The notes under the pieces are model-generated. The model was not told the DNA's origin. It made no database searches and worked only from the letters and a program-made list of their open reading frames with translations. A stretch of 64,000 bases of DNA from Flavobacteriaceae bacterium (GTDB taxonomy: Bacteria; Bacteroidota; Bacteroidia; Flavobacteriales; Flavobacteriaceae): the NCBI GenBank assembly GCA_004762155.1, contig SIHP01000007.1, positions 1-64,000 on the forward strand, in the 5' to 3' direction. Made by a program: the position numbers and the translations under genes. How positions within the stretch are numbered: position 1 is the first letter of the stretch; each line of letters starts with the position of its first letter. Of the stretch, positions 8,101-15,874 are shown in pieces.

Positions 8101-8643
8101 ATGATTGTTACAAAAAAGAATTTTATTAAATTTTATGTTTCGTTAGTAATCATGTCTTTAGTGAGCTTTGGATTGGGCTCTTTAATGCTTTATGTATCTT
8201 TTAAAATTTTTCAAAGTGGAAATGTAAAATTAGATCCCTTTTTTATGTTTTTTTTTGCTCTTGTTTTCTTTTATTTAGGTGTTGATTTAATTATAAAATA
8301 TATAAAAAATGCTCCTAAAATAAGCATTGATAGTACTAGTATTTCTTTTGGTTCTGAAAAACATAAGTTAGCAGATATTAAAAAAGTGAAACTTACAGGA
8401 AAGATTCCTTTTAAATTTTTAAAAATCTTTTATAAGGAAGGCGCATTAATAAAATTTAAAAACGGAACAAAGAAATATATTTACGATGATATATATTCCA
8501 ATACTTGGCAAGTAAAGTTATTTCTTGAAAAAGTTGTGATTAAAAATGAAGTATATCAGAGACCAAAAGTTATTAGAATTAATGATTTTGAGCTAAAAAA
8601 ACAACTACAAAAACATATAAAAATATACATGCAACTAGCTTAA
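8101..8643 (+). CDS. Membrane protein, N-terminal half of a gene split by a -1 frameshift
   Basis: 180 aa as read. Two transmembrane segments (about 9-35 and 47-66) precede a PH-like beta domain (KISIDSTSISFGSEKHKL, then IKFKNGTKKYIYDD). The last 13 residues after A7 (8595-8601) look out of place. Slipping back one base there continues as YKNIHATSLRGISFWLI, a second copy of the same 2-TM plus beta-domain module encoded to 9074. The intact product would be about 324 aa. No function is recognised. Confidence 0.75.
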   Translation: MIVTKKNFIKFYVSLVIMSLVSFGLGSLMLYVSFKIFQSGNVKLDPFFMFFFALVFFYLGVDLIIKYIKNAPKISIDSTSISFGSEKHKLADIKKVKLTGKIPFKFLKIFYKEGALIKFKNGTKKYIYDDIYSNTWQVKLFLEKVVIKNEVYQRPKVIRINDFELKKQLQKHIKIYMQLA

Positions 8644-9074
8644 GAGGAATAAGTTTCTGGCTAATAACAATTTTACTTGGCACATTAATATTTTTTAAAT
8701 ACGATACACTTACAACCGTTTTTTGGATATTCTTTTCTTTATTTATGCCGTTTTGGGTGTTTTTTAATTCATGGTTAGTACACTTTTTTTGTTTATCAAA
8801 AGATTTTTTTAGTGTAAAAAACCAAATTTTTATATGGAAATCATCAATTTTTCATATTTCAGAAATAAAAGAAATCATTTTTGAAACAGAAAGTAATAGA
8901 CCTTATTGTTTAAGAGTAATAACAAAGGAATATAAAAACAAACTTTATCCGGCAGCTACTTTAAAAGATAAAACTGGGTTTAAATTGAAAACCGATTTAG
9001 AAAAAAAGGAATTAAAGTTAAAAATGAATGTGTTTAATAAAAAACTATTCTTTCAATTCGTACTCTTTAAGTAA
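8592..9074 (+). pseudogene. C-terminal half of the frameshifted two-module membrane protein
   Basis: An open frame without a start codon from 8592; the first ATG is at 8745 and cuts away the first of the two transmembrane segments (FWLITILLGTLIFF). The part from 8745 has the second segment and a PH-like region NQIFIWKSSIFHISEIKEII, then RPYCLRVITKEYKNKLYPA. It is the -1 frame continuation of the preceding gene across A7, so either a programmed shift or a mutation separates them. The last 30 nt overlap the convergent gene at 9045. Confidence 0.65.
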
Positions 9075-9791
9075 TGTAATAAGTAAAGAATCCGCTTGTT
9101 TGTCCATATCTTTTAAAAGTATTGTATAATAATTTACAATTCCACTATACATACTAACCGTATTTCCAAATTTTGTTAAAACGAGTGTGTTTTTATTGAG
9201 TAACTTAAAGTCTGAAATTTCAATTTCTTCAATACTTCTTTTTTGATATAATAAAAAAAGTTCTCTGGTTTTTTGATAGTTAAAAATATTAAGTCCTAAG
9301 TTAATCGTATTGTTTTGGTAATTTTCATAATATTTTTGCTGATTTTTTACTTTTTTATTTTTAAAATCATACTGTAAAATAGCATTAACAGCTTTTTTAT
9401 TTTGTATTAATCGCATTCCACCAGCATTTTTAAGTTGTTGGATGGTGAGTTCTGTTGAATGAAAAAAATCAGGACGATTTAAAACTACAGGATACTTTTT
9501 ATATAATTTAATAGCATCATTATTCTCTATCTTATAATCAAAACAGAGTTGAGAAAGACTGTCAAGGTGTATTTTTCTATGTTCATTATTAATAATGGTT
9601 ACTTGTAGGTTTTTCTTGTCAGCCTTTACATCTTCTATCATGGATTTGATATATTCCTTTTCTTTTGTTTTATCAGCATATTTATCTCTAAGGTTTTCTG
9701 CATAAAACCCCATAAAAACAGCTAAAAATAACATTAAAAAGTCTAAGAAATATTTTTTTATACGAGTGGTTAGCTTTGTTTTTTTATTCAT
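9045..9791 (-). CDS. Hypothetical membrane-anchored protein
   Basis: 248 aa from the ATG at 9791 (MNKKTKLTTRIKKYF). A longer frame to 9902 is rejected because it runs back through the upstream gene. A basic N-terminus and one transmembrane segment (LDFLMLFLAVFMGFYAENL, near 13-32) are followed by a helical soluble domain (YADKTKEKEYIKSMIEDVKA). The layout is like that of the DUF6090-type proteins common in Bacteroidota, but membership is not certain. It starts 4 nt after the end of the preceding gene, so the two form an operon. Confidence 0.7.
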   Translation of the reverse strand: MNKKTKLTTRIKKYFLDFLMLFLAVFMGFYAENLRDKYADKTKEKEYIKSMIEDVKADKKNLQVTIINNEHRKIHLDSLSQLCFDYKIENNDAIKLYKKYPVVLNRPDFFHSTELTIQQLKNAGGMRLIQNKKAVNAILQYDFKNKKVKNQQKYYENYQNNTINLGLNIFNYQKTRELFLLYQKRSIEEIEISDFKLLNKNTLVLTKFGNTVSMYSGIVNYYTILLKDMDKQADSLLITLLKEYELKE

Positions 9792-9795
9792 TTTG

Positions 9796-10263
9796 TTAGT
9801 ATTGAATATCGTCTTTAGTATTTGGTTTACCATCTTTACCTGAAGAAAATAAGAGATAAGACTCTCCATTGTTTGATAGTTGGTAATGAAAGTTATTTCC
9901 ATGAGAATCTTCTAGCAGATTAACACGTAAAGGATTGTTTCTAATAATTAAGTGTAGTTCTTTTGGATAAACACCAAAAGCTTCTCTTTCGTCTTCCAAT
10001 AACTCTTTTATTGTTTCTACGTTTTCATTGGAGCGTCCATTTGTAAAAAATAAAGAACCAATTAAAAATAAGAAACCTACAAAAAACATGAAACCAAGAA
10101 GAATATAAACTCTCTGATAAGGAGAAATCATTTTTTTCTTTGGAAGGTTATTCTCTTCCTCATAAATTCTTCGTTTTTCTCTTTTTTTTCTAAAAAAGAA
10201 TTCTTGAATATTTAAAGCAAACTCACTTAAAATCACCAATATTTCAGCAAAAATTTCTCCCAT
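9796..10263 (-). CDS. Membrane protein with a GspG-like C-terminal domain
   Basis: 155 aa. A helical, basic N-terminus (FFFRKKREKRR) leads to one transmembrane segment (VYILLGFMFFVGFLFLIGSL, near 52-71). The C-terminal 60 residues (FGVYPKEL, then EDSHGNNFHYQLS, SSGKDGKPNTKDDI) resemble the beta domain of type II secretion major pseudopilins, including the Ca2+-site Asp-rich end. The pilin N-terminal cleavage motif is absent, so this is not a normal pseudopilin. It is the first gene of a two-gene operon and is divergent from the MATE gene. Confidence 0.7.
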   Translation of the reverse strand: MGEIFAEILVILSEFALNIQEFFFRKKREKRRIYEEENNLPKKKMISPYQRVYILLGFMFFVGFLFLIGSLFFTNGRSNENVETIKELLEDEREAFGVYPKELHLIIRNNPLRVNLLEDSHGNNFHYQLSNNGESYLLFSSGKDGKPNTKDDIQY

Positions 10264-10307
10264 AAAAACAATTTTACCAAATTTACAAAATCAACTTGTA
10301 ATATTAT

Positions 10308-10315
10308 TACTTTTG
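10308..10315 (+). promoter_or_regulatory. -7 box of the MATE gene (TACTTTTG)
   Basis: TACTTTTG matches TAnnTTTG and ends 8 nt before the ATG; no TTG at the proper -33 distance. Confidence 0.4.
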
Positions 10316-10323
10316 ATTGTTAT

Positions 10324-11667
10324 ATGGAACATGATATCAGTTTTAAAAGAATCAATCAACTCGCTATTCCTGCTTTAATAGGAGGTATTGCAGAACCGTT
10401 ACTTTCTACAACCGATTTGGCTATTATTGGTAATATTGATCATCATGCCATAGAAAGTATTGGTGCTATTGGAATTGTTGGTGCTTTTTTATCTATGTTG
10501 GTTTGGGTATTAGGACAATCGCGAAGTGCGTTATCTTCAATCTTGTCGCAATATTTGGGCGCTAATAAGTTAGATGCTATTAAAAATTTACCAGCCCAAG
10601 CTATTGTAATTATTGTTTCTATCAGTTTTTTAATTTTGACAATAAGTTATCCATTTGCTAAAAATATATTCCAATTTTACAATGCTTCAGGTACTGTTTT
10701 AGATTATGCAGTCGTGTATTATCGTATTCGAGTTTGGGGATTTCCGTTTACATTATTTGTTTTTGCCGTTTTTGGTGTTTTTAGAGGATTACAAAACACC
10801 TTTTATCCAATGTTAGTCGCAATTATTGGAACCATTGTTAATATTGTTTTAGATATTGTTTTTGTGTACGGAATTGAAGGTTATATTCCTGCAATGAATA
10901 TTGAAGGAGCTGCTTATGCTAGTGTTATTGCACAAATAATTATGGCTTTAATTGCTGGGTATTTAGTGTTAACAAAAACAGAAATATCGTTAAAATTTGA
11001 GTTGCCATTTAATACTGAAATTCCACGCTTTGTAACAATGGTTTTAAATTTATTTATACGTGCATTGGCGTTAAATGCCGCATTGTATTTTGCAACTTCG
11101 TATGCTGCAAAATATGGCGATGCTTATATTGCTGCATATACTATTGGTTGGAATTTGTGGTTAATAGGAGCTTTTACAATAGACGGATATTCATCCGCAG
11201 GAAATATTTTATCAGGAAAATTATTAGGAGCAAAAGCTTACAAGACATTGGTTAAATTAGGGAATCAGTTAATTGTATATGGGGTTTTATTTGGAGTAGC
11301 ATTAGCAATTGTTGGATTTGTATTTTACAAACCTATTGGTCGTATTTTCACACAAGAACCAGAAGTATTAGCGCAATTTTACGATACTTTTTGGATTATT
11401 TTACTCATGCAACCTATTTGTGCCATAGCTTTTATTTATGATGGAATGTTTAAAGGTTTGGGTGAAATGAGTTTTTTGCGCAATCTTTTATTGCTAAGTT
11501 CTGGACTGGTTTTTATACCTGTTTTGTGGTTTTTTACAAAGTTAGATTATAAATTACACGCCGTTTGGATTGCTTTTTTTCTTTGGATTTTGGCAAGAGC
11601 ACTTCCGTTAGTGGTGAAATTTAGGAAAAAGTTTTTGCCTTTATCACAGCAACCGATAACAAAATAA
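10324..11667 (+). CDS. MATE family efflux transporter (DinF-like)
   Basis: 447 aa, about 12 transmembrane segments throughout and the usual length of the family. The N-terminus (SFKRINQLAIPALIGGIAEPLL, shortened here to its features: polar lead, then a Pro-containing first helix, then STTDLAIIGN) is typical of MATE transporters, as is the repeated two-bundle organisation (second bundle from about residue 235). These proteins exchange Na+ or H+ for organic cations, drugs or metabolites across the inner membrane; the substrate cannot be predicted. It is followed by a separate promoter and a crotonase gene. Confidence 0.92.
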   Translation: MEHDISFKRINQLAIPALIGGIAEPLLSTTDLAIIGNIDHHAIESIGAIGIVGAFLSMLVWVLGQSRSALSSILSQYLGANKLDAIKNLPAQAIVIIVSISFLILTISYPFAKNIFQFYNASGTVLDYAVVYYRIRVWGFPFTLFVFAVFGVFRGLQNTFYPMLVAIIGTIVNIVLDIVFVYGIEGYIPAMNIEGAAYASVIAQIIMALIAGYLVLTKTEISLKFELPFNTEIPRFVTMVLNLFIRALALNAALYFATSYAAKYGDAYIAAYTIGWNLWLIGAFTIDGYSSAGNILSGKLLGAKAYKTLVKLGNQLIVYGVLFGVALAIVGFVFYKPIGRIFTQEPEVLAQFYDTFWIILLMQPICAIAFIYDGMFKGLGEMSFLRNLLLLSSGLVFIPVLWFFTKLDYKLHAVWIAFFLWILARALPLVVKFRKKFLPLSQQPITK

Positions 11668-11684
11668 ACTGAAACAAAATTTAG

Positions 11685-11692
11685 TACATTTG
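11685..11692 (+). promoter_or_regulatory. -7 box (TACATTTG) upstream of the crotonase gene
   Basis: A full match to TAnnTTTG 20 nt before the ATG at 11713. No -33 TTG is evident. Confidence 0.5.
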
Positions 11693-11712
11693 AAATTAAA
11701 ACATTTATATAG

Positions 11713-12480
11713 ATGTCAACAACAAGAGAAAACGGAAGTTTATATACCAATATAGTAAGTAAAATTGCAACTATTGAATTTGGCCACCCAGCAAGTAATT
11801 CTTTTCCAAGTGAATTATTAGAGCGATTGGCAAAACAAATTCATTTGTTATCTTCTGATGAAAATGTAGCTGTTATTATTTTAAAATCAGAAGGAGATCG
11901 TGCTTTTTGTGCTGGTGCTTCTTTTGATGAATTGGTAGCTATTACAACATTAGAGGAAGGAAAAGAATTCTTTTCTGGTTTTGCAAATGTAATTAATGCA
12001 ATGCGATCTTGTTCTAAGTTGATCATTGGTAGAATACAAGGGAAAACTGTTGGAGGTGGTGTTGGTTTGGCTGCTGCTTGTGATTATGTTTTAGCAACAG
12101 AAGCTGCTGCTATTAAATTATCTGAATTAACTATTGGTATTGGCCCGTTTGTTATTGCACCTGCTGTTGAACGAAAAATAGGTGTTAGTGGTTTGGCTGA
12201 ATTAACGTTAGATGCTACAAGTTGGAAAAATGCATATTGGGCAAAAGAAAAAGGTTTGTATGCAAGAGTTTTTGAAACGGTTGCTGATTTAGATAAAGAA
12301 ATAGCAATCTTATCAGAAAAACTAGCTTCTTATAATCCTGAAGCTTTGTTAGAAATGAAAAAAACATTGTGGATAGGAACTTCACATTGGAGTGATTTAT
12401 TGATAGAAAGAGCAGAAGTTTCTGGTAATTTGGTGTTGTCAGAATTTACTAAAAAAGCATTATCAAAATTTAAAAAATAG
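11713..12480 (+). CDS. Enoyl-CoA hydratase/isomerase (crotonase) family protein
   Basis: 255 aa, normal crotonase length. The oxyanion-hole elements are FCAGASFDEL and GKTVGGGVGLAAACDYVLA. In the segment after it, SELTIGIGPFVIAPAVERKIG, an acidic residue is kept but the usual PE..LG..P..G context is altered, so a hydratase acting on a branched-chain intermediate (methylglutaconyl-CoA hydratase type) is one option among several. It acts in the cytoplasm on acyl-CoA thioesters. Two tiny membrane-protein genes and queD follow on the same strand. Confidence 0.88.
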   Translation: MSTTRENGSLYTNIVSKIATIEFGHPASNSFPSELLERLAKQIHLLSSDENVAVIILKSEGDRAFCAGASFDELVAITTLEEGKEFFSGFANVINAMRSCSKLIIGRIQGKTVGGGVGLAAACDYVLATEAAAIKLSELTIGIGPFVIAPAVERKIGVSGLAELTLDATSWKNAYWAKEKGLYARVFETVADLDKEIAILSEKLASYNPEALLEMKKTLWIGTSHWSDLLIERAEVSGNLVLSEFTKKALSKFKK

Positions 12481-12492
12481 AGATCACTAAAA

Positions 12493-12651
12493 GTGAAAGA
12501 TACAAAAGCATATAATTTAGGTTACGAAGTAGGGCAGTGGATTGCTCACAATGAAGTTTTGGCAATCATATTAGGGATTTTATTTTTAGTTTTATTCGTA
12601 TATGGTTTTACAAAAGTTATGAAACAAATGCGTAATTTTGGCGAATATTAA
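12493..12651 (+). CDS. 52-aa single-pass membrane protein (GTG start)
   Basis: GTG at 12493, 52 codons, stop TAA. Polar N-terminus (KDTKAYNLGYEVGQWIAHN), one transmembrane helix (EVLAIILGILFLVLFVYGF), basic tail (KVMKQMRNFGEY). It lies 12 nt after the crotonase stop and 12 nt before the next small ORF, so it fits a compact operon. There is no ATG alternative before residue 43. Function is unknown. Confidence 0.65.
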   Translation: MKDTKAYNLGYEVGQWIAHNEVLAIILGILFLVLFVYGFTKVMKQMRNFGEY

Positions 12652-12663
12652 AAAATAAACAAA

Positions 12664-12750
12664 ATGGGAGGAAATAATTTATTTCTAATTTTAGCATTAG
12701 TTCTAATTGTAGTATATTTTTATAACAAGTTTAGAAATAGTAGACGATAA
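12664..12750 (+). CDS. 28-aa membrane peptide translationally coupled to queD
   Basis: ATG at 12664, 28 codons. Almost all of it is one hydrophobic helix (NNLFLILALVLIVVYFY) followed by a basic tail (NKFRNSRR). Its stop codon shares a base with the queD start (TAATG at 12748-12752). The basic/hydrophobic order and the coupling argue that it is translated. Function is unknown. Confidence 0.6.
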   Translation: MGGNNLFLILALVLIVVYFYNKFRNSRR

Positions 12751-13199
12751 TGAATAATATACGTATTACAAAACAGTTTAGTTTTGAAACTGGACATGCG
12801 CTTTATGGTTACGATGGTAAATGTAAAAATGTACACGGACATAGTTATAAGTTGTTTGTTACTGTAATTGGACAACCTATTTCAGATAAAAGCAATGTAA
12901 AGTTTGGAATGGTTATCGATTTTGGCGATTTAAAAAAGATCGTTAAAGAAGAAATTGTAGATATCTTTGATCATGCCACAGTTTTTAATAAAAACACACC
13001 ACACGTAGAATTAGCTAAAGAATTAAGTGATCGTGGACATCATGTTATTTTAGTAGATTACCAGCCAACAAGTGAAATGATGGTGATTGATTTTGCTAAA
13101 AAAATAAAAGATCGTTTACCTAAAGAAGTGCAATTACATTCTATAAAATTACAAGAAACTGAAACAAGTTGTGCTCAATGGTTTGCCAGTGAAAACTAG
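12750..13199 (+). CDS. queD: 6-carboxytetrahydropterin synthase (QueD / PTPS family)
   Basis: 149 aa, normal for the family. The zinc ligands are His16 (FETGHAL) and His29/His31 (KNVHGHSY), with catalytic Cys25 (GKCKN) just before them; the pterin-anchoring Glu is in LQETETS. It converts 7,8-dihydroneopterin triphosphate to 6-carboxytetrahydropterin in queuosine/7-deazaguanine synthesis; true pyruvoyl-tetrahydropterin synthase activity cannot be excluded. The start overlaps the stop of a 28-aa membrane peptide by one base. A hairpin (13221-13254) lies after the stop. Confidence 0.92.
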   Translation: MNNIRITKQFSFETGHALYGYDGKCKNVHGHSYKLFVTVIGQPISDKSNVKFGMVIDFGDLKKIVKEEIVDIFDHATVFNKNTPHVELAKELSDRGHHVILVDYQPTSEMMVIDFAKKIKDRLPKEVQLHSIKLQETETSCAQWFASEN

Positions 13200-13359
13200 T
13201 TTTTTGTAACATATTGATGTTTTTAGAGTCTAATATTTTAATTAAACTCTAAAACATTAAATTATGAGTACTTTCTATAGTAAAATAAAAAGGTTTTATA
13301 AATGTGAATTGAACACATTTAAAAGGATTTTAGGGGTTAAATAAAATTATTAAATAGTT

Positions 13360-13992
13360 TTATTTACCATTAAATTCATTCATAGTATTAGCCATGCCAG
13401 CTGTAATAAAAGATGTTACAGCTTTTATACAAGTTGGTATGCGTTCTATCATTCCGCTTTCTTCTTCTTTGCTCCATTGTCCTAAAACAAAGTCTACCTG
13501 ACGTCCTTTTCTGTATTGAGAACCAACTCCAAAACGAAAACGAGGATAGGCGCCTGTGTTAAATTTCTCTTGAATATCTTTTAAGCCATTGTGTCCACCA
13601 GAACTTCCTTTTCCTTTAATACGAAGCTTGCCAAAATCAATATTTAAGTCATCTGTAATTACTAGTAAATTCTCTACTTGTATGTTTTCTTGTTTCATCC
13701 AATACATTACAGCTTTTCCACTTAAGTTCATGTAAGTGTTAGGTTTTAAAACAAGTACTGTTTTACCTTTTATTTTAAGTTTAGCAACATCACCAAGTTT
13801 TTCTGTAGAAAAACTACTCTCGTGCTCTTTTACAAAAGCATTTACTATTTTAAATCCTATATTATGGCGTGTATTTTTATATTGATCACCAATATTACCT
13901 AATCCTACAATTAAAAATTTCTTCATGGAATCTTCTTGATTAATCTTTTTACCAAAGAAAGTATTAAAAAATTGTTTAAAAATCATATTCAA
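13360..13992 (-). CDS. pth: Peptidyl-tRNA hydrolase
   Basis: 210 aa. The catalytic His is in NTRHNIGF and the Asp in VITDDLNI; the substrate-binding Asn occurs in GHNGLKD. It releases peptides from tRNA that dropped off ribosomes. The classical core starts at the ATG for MKKFLIVGLGN (13926). The longer start at 13992 adds about 22 residues (FKQFFNTFFGKK), an extension seen in flavobacterial homologues as I remember them, so it is kept. It follows rplY on the same strand with a terminator hairpin between them. Confidence 0.93.
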   Translation of the reverse strand: MNMIFKQFFNTFFGKKINQEDSMKKFLIVGLGNIGDQYKNTRHNIGFKIVNAFVKEHESSFSTEKLGDVAKLKIKGKTVLVLKPNTYMNLSGKAVMYWMKQENIQVENLLVITDDLNIDFGKLRIKGKGSSGGHNGLKDIQEKFNTGAYPRFRFGVGSQYRKGRQVDFVLGQWSKEEESGMIERIPTCIKAVTSFITAGMANTMNEFNGK

Positions 13993-14004
13993 AAGTAATA
14001 AAAT

Positions 14005-14037
14005 AAAAAAAGCGCTACTTTATTAGTAACGCTTTTT
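14005..14037 (-). terminator. Terminator after rplY
   Basis: Near-perfect stem AAAAAGCGcTAC / GTAaCGCTTTTT around a TTTATTA loop, with T or A runs on both sides. It separates rplY from pth. Confidence 0.7.
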
Positions 14038-14058
14038 GAAATTTTATTTTTGAATATC

Positions 14059-14661
14059 TTAAGCTTCAGCTGGAGCTTCTGCTTCTACAGCATCTTCTTC
14101 ACCTTCTGCTTTAGCAGCATTACGAGACATACGTACTTGAGCAACCACAGTGTTATCTGGGTGTAAGAAAGTATATTTATCGTTTGCTAATTCAGAGATA
14201 GGTAATTTATTACCTATTTCTAATGCTGTAACATCAGCTTCTATTGAATCAGGTAGGTTAGCTGGTAAAGCTTTTACTTTTACTTTACGCATATTATGAC
14301 GTAAAACACCACCAACAACTGTACCTTTAGCTGTTCCTACTAAACGAACAGGAATTTCCATAGAAATTTCTTTATCTTCAACTAATTGATAAAAATCAAC
14401 GTGTAAAATCTTATCTGTTACAGGGTGAAATTGAATATCCTGTAAAATAGCTGGATAAGTTTTTCCACCAAATTCAATCGATGCAGTATATACATTTGGA
14501 GTATAAACTAACTTTTTAAACGAAATTTCTTCTGCTGTAAAGTGAATAGATTCGTTTCCTCCGTATAATACGCAAGGAACCTTTCCAGCATTACGTAAGG
14601 CTTTTGTTGCTTTTTTACCTACGCTTTCTCTTTGTGATCCTTTGATTGTAATTGACTTCAT
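14059..14661 (-). CDS. rplY: 50S ribosomal protein L25 (Ctc form)
   Basis: 200 aa, the long general-stress Ctc form. The N-terminal 5S-rRNA-binding domain begins [17 protein letters not shown] and includes VPCVLYGG and HVDFYQL. The C-terminal beta domain ([17 protein letters not shown]) ends in an acidic Ala/Glu tail ([16 protein letters not shown]). It lies 25 nt after prs on the same strand, the usual prs-rplY-pth order. Confidence 0.97.
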   Translation of the reverse strand: MKSITIKGSQRESVGKKATKALRNAGKVPCVLYGGNESIHFTAEEISFKKLVYTPNVYTASIEFGGKTYPAILQDIQFHPVTDKILHVDFYQLVEDKEISMEIPVRLVGTAKGTVVGGVLRHNMRKVKVKALPANLPDSIEADVTALEIGNKLPISELANDKYTFLHPDNTVVAQVRMSRNAAKAEGEEDAVEAEAPAEA

Positions 14662-14686
14662 TACTTCTTTTATTATTAATTTAAAT

Positions 14687-15628
14687 TTACATTAAAAACT
14701 TATCGCTAATAGATGTATTACTTTGCACATTGTGCATAACATCAGCGAATAAGGGCGCGCAAGTTACAACTTTAATTTTAGAAACTTGCTTTTTTAGTGG
14801 AATTGTATCCGTAACAATTAGTTCTGTTAATGCTGAATCTTGAATTCGTTCATAAGCTCCACCAGATAATATTGGATGTGTACAAATAGCTCTAACAGAT
14901 AACGCACCTCTTTCCATCATTAATTCCGCAGCTTTTGCTAATGTTCCTCCAGTATCAATCATGTCATCTACTAAAATTACATTTTTACCTTCAACTTCAC
15001 CAATAAGTTCCATGTGAGATATAATATTAGCTTTTTTACGTTGTTTGTAACAGATAACAACATCACTTTCTAAATATTTAGAATATGCGTATGCTCTTTT
15101 AGAACCTCCCATATCAGGTGATGCTACACATATATTATCTAGCTTTAAGCTTTCTATATATGGCATAAAAACAGTAGAAGCAAATAAATGATCAACTGGC
15201 TTCTCAAAGAAACCTTGAATTTGATCTGCATGTAAATCCATCGTCATAATTCGTGTTGCTCCTGCAGTTTCAAGCAGTTTTGCCACTAGTTTTGCACCAA
15301 TTGCTACTCTTGGTCTGTCTTTTCTATCTTGTCTTGCCCAACCAAAATAAGGAATAACAGCGGTAATATGTCTTGCTGATGCACGCTTTGCGGCATCTAA
15401 AATCAATAACATTTCCATTAAATTTTCTGAAGAAGGAAATGTAGAGCCGATAATAAAAATACGTCTTCCACGAACAGATTCTTCAAAAGCTGGTTGAAAT
15501 TCTCCATCGCTAAATGGTGTTATATTTATTTGTCCTAATTCAGCACCAAACTTTTCAGCAATCTTTTGTGCTAAATCTTCACTTTGTCTACAAGCGAATA
15601 ACTTTGGAGGTAATTGATTATTAATCAT
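14687..15628 (-). CDS. prs: Ribose-phosphate pyrophosphokinase
   Basis: 313 aa, standard length. Makes phosphoribosyl pyrophosphate from ribose 5-phosphate and ATP for nucleotide, His and Trp synthesis. Visible signatures are the flexible-loop region ([14 protein letters not shown]), the metal/ribose-binding [14 protein letters not shown] and the PRPP loop [14 protein letters not shown]. First gene of prs-rplY-pth, divergent from tRNA-Leu. Confidence 0.98.
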   Translation of the reverse strand: MINNQLPPKLFACRQSEDLAQKIAEKFGAELGQINITPFSDGEFQPAFEESVRGRRIFIIGSTFPSSENLMEMLLILDAAKRASARHITAVIPYFGWARQDRKDRPRVAIGAKLVAKLLETAGATRIMTMDLHADQIQGFFEKPVDHLFASTVFMPYIESLKLDNICVASPDMGGSKRAYAYSKYLESDVVICYKQRKKANIISHMELIGEVEGKNVILVDDMIDTGGTLAKAAELMMERGALSVRAICTHPILSGGAYERIQDSALTELIVTDTIPLKKQVSKIKVVTCAPLFADVMHNVQSNTSISDKFLM

Positions 15629-15663
15629 TTGTTGTTGTATTTTATTAGTGTGTGTTGCTGTCG

Positions 15664-15671
15664 CAAAAATA
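15664..15671 (-). promoter_or_regulatory. prs -7 box (TATTTTTG)
   Basis: Minus-strand TATTTTTG 35 nt upstream of the prs ATG; full match to TAnnTTTG. The -33 element is not clear. Confidence 0.5.
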
Positions 15672-15717
15672 TAACTATATTTAAGAGTGGAAAAGTTATT
15701 TTAATTGAAAAATTTTA

Positions 15718-15725
15718 TAAATTTG
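15718..15725 (+). promoter_or_regulatory. tRNA-Leu -7 box (TAAATTTG)
   Basis: Full match to TAnnTTTG, 14 nt upstream of the mature tRNA 5' end, leaving a leader of roughly 8 nt for RNase P. Confidence 0.55.
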
Positions 15726-15739
15726 CAACTTGCTAAAAT

Positions 15740-15821
15740 GCTCGAGTGGTGGAATTGGTAGACACGTTGGATTCAAAATCCAATGTCGCAAGACGTGCGG
15801 GTTCGATTCCCGCCTCGAGTA
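15740..15821 (+). tRNA. tRNA-Leu (anticodon CAA)
   Basis: 82-nt cloverleaf with the long variable arm of class II tRNAs. Acceptor arms are GCTCGAG / CTCGAGT. The anticodon stem-loop TTGGA-TTCAAAA-TCCAA gives anticodon CAA (reads UUG), the variable arm is TGTCGCAAGACGT, and the T arm is GCGGG-TTCGATT-CCCGC. Discriminator A; CCA is not encoded. A terminator follows directly. Confidence 0.97.
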
Positions 15822-15822
15822 C

Positions 15823-15854
15823 AAAAAAACCTCAGATGTAAATCTGAGGTTTTT
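15823..15854 (+). terminator. Bidirectional terminator between tRNA-Leu and tyrS
   Basis: Perfect 12-bp stem AAAACCTCAGAT / ATCTGAGGTTTT, loop GTAA, A run on one side and T run on the other. It serves the tRNA on the plus strand and tyrS on the minus strand. Confidence 0.9.
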
Positions 15855-15874
15855 GCTTTTTATATCTCCAAGTA

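Noticed and set aside
9791..9902. N-terminal extension of the 9045 membrane protein
   Set aside because: It reads through the 3' end of the upstream gene in another frame; the internal ATG at 9791 fits a 4-nt intergenic spacing.
12493..12750. TatA/E-like secretion proteins for the two small membrane peptides
   Set aside because: Neither has the FG hinge followed by an amphipathic helix expected of TatA.
13264..13344. 26-codon ORF (MSTFYSKIKRFYK...) between queD and pth
   Set aside because: No promoter box, no recognisable family and no coupling to a neighbour; possible, but not supportable.
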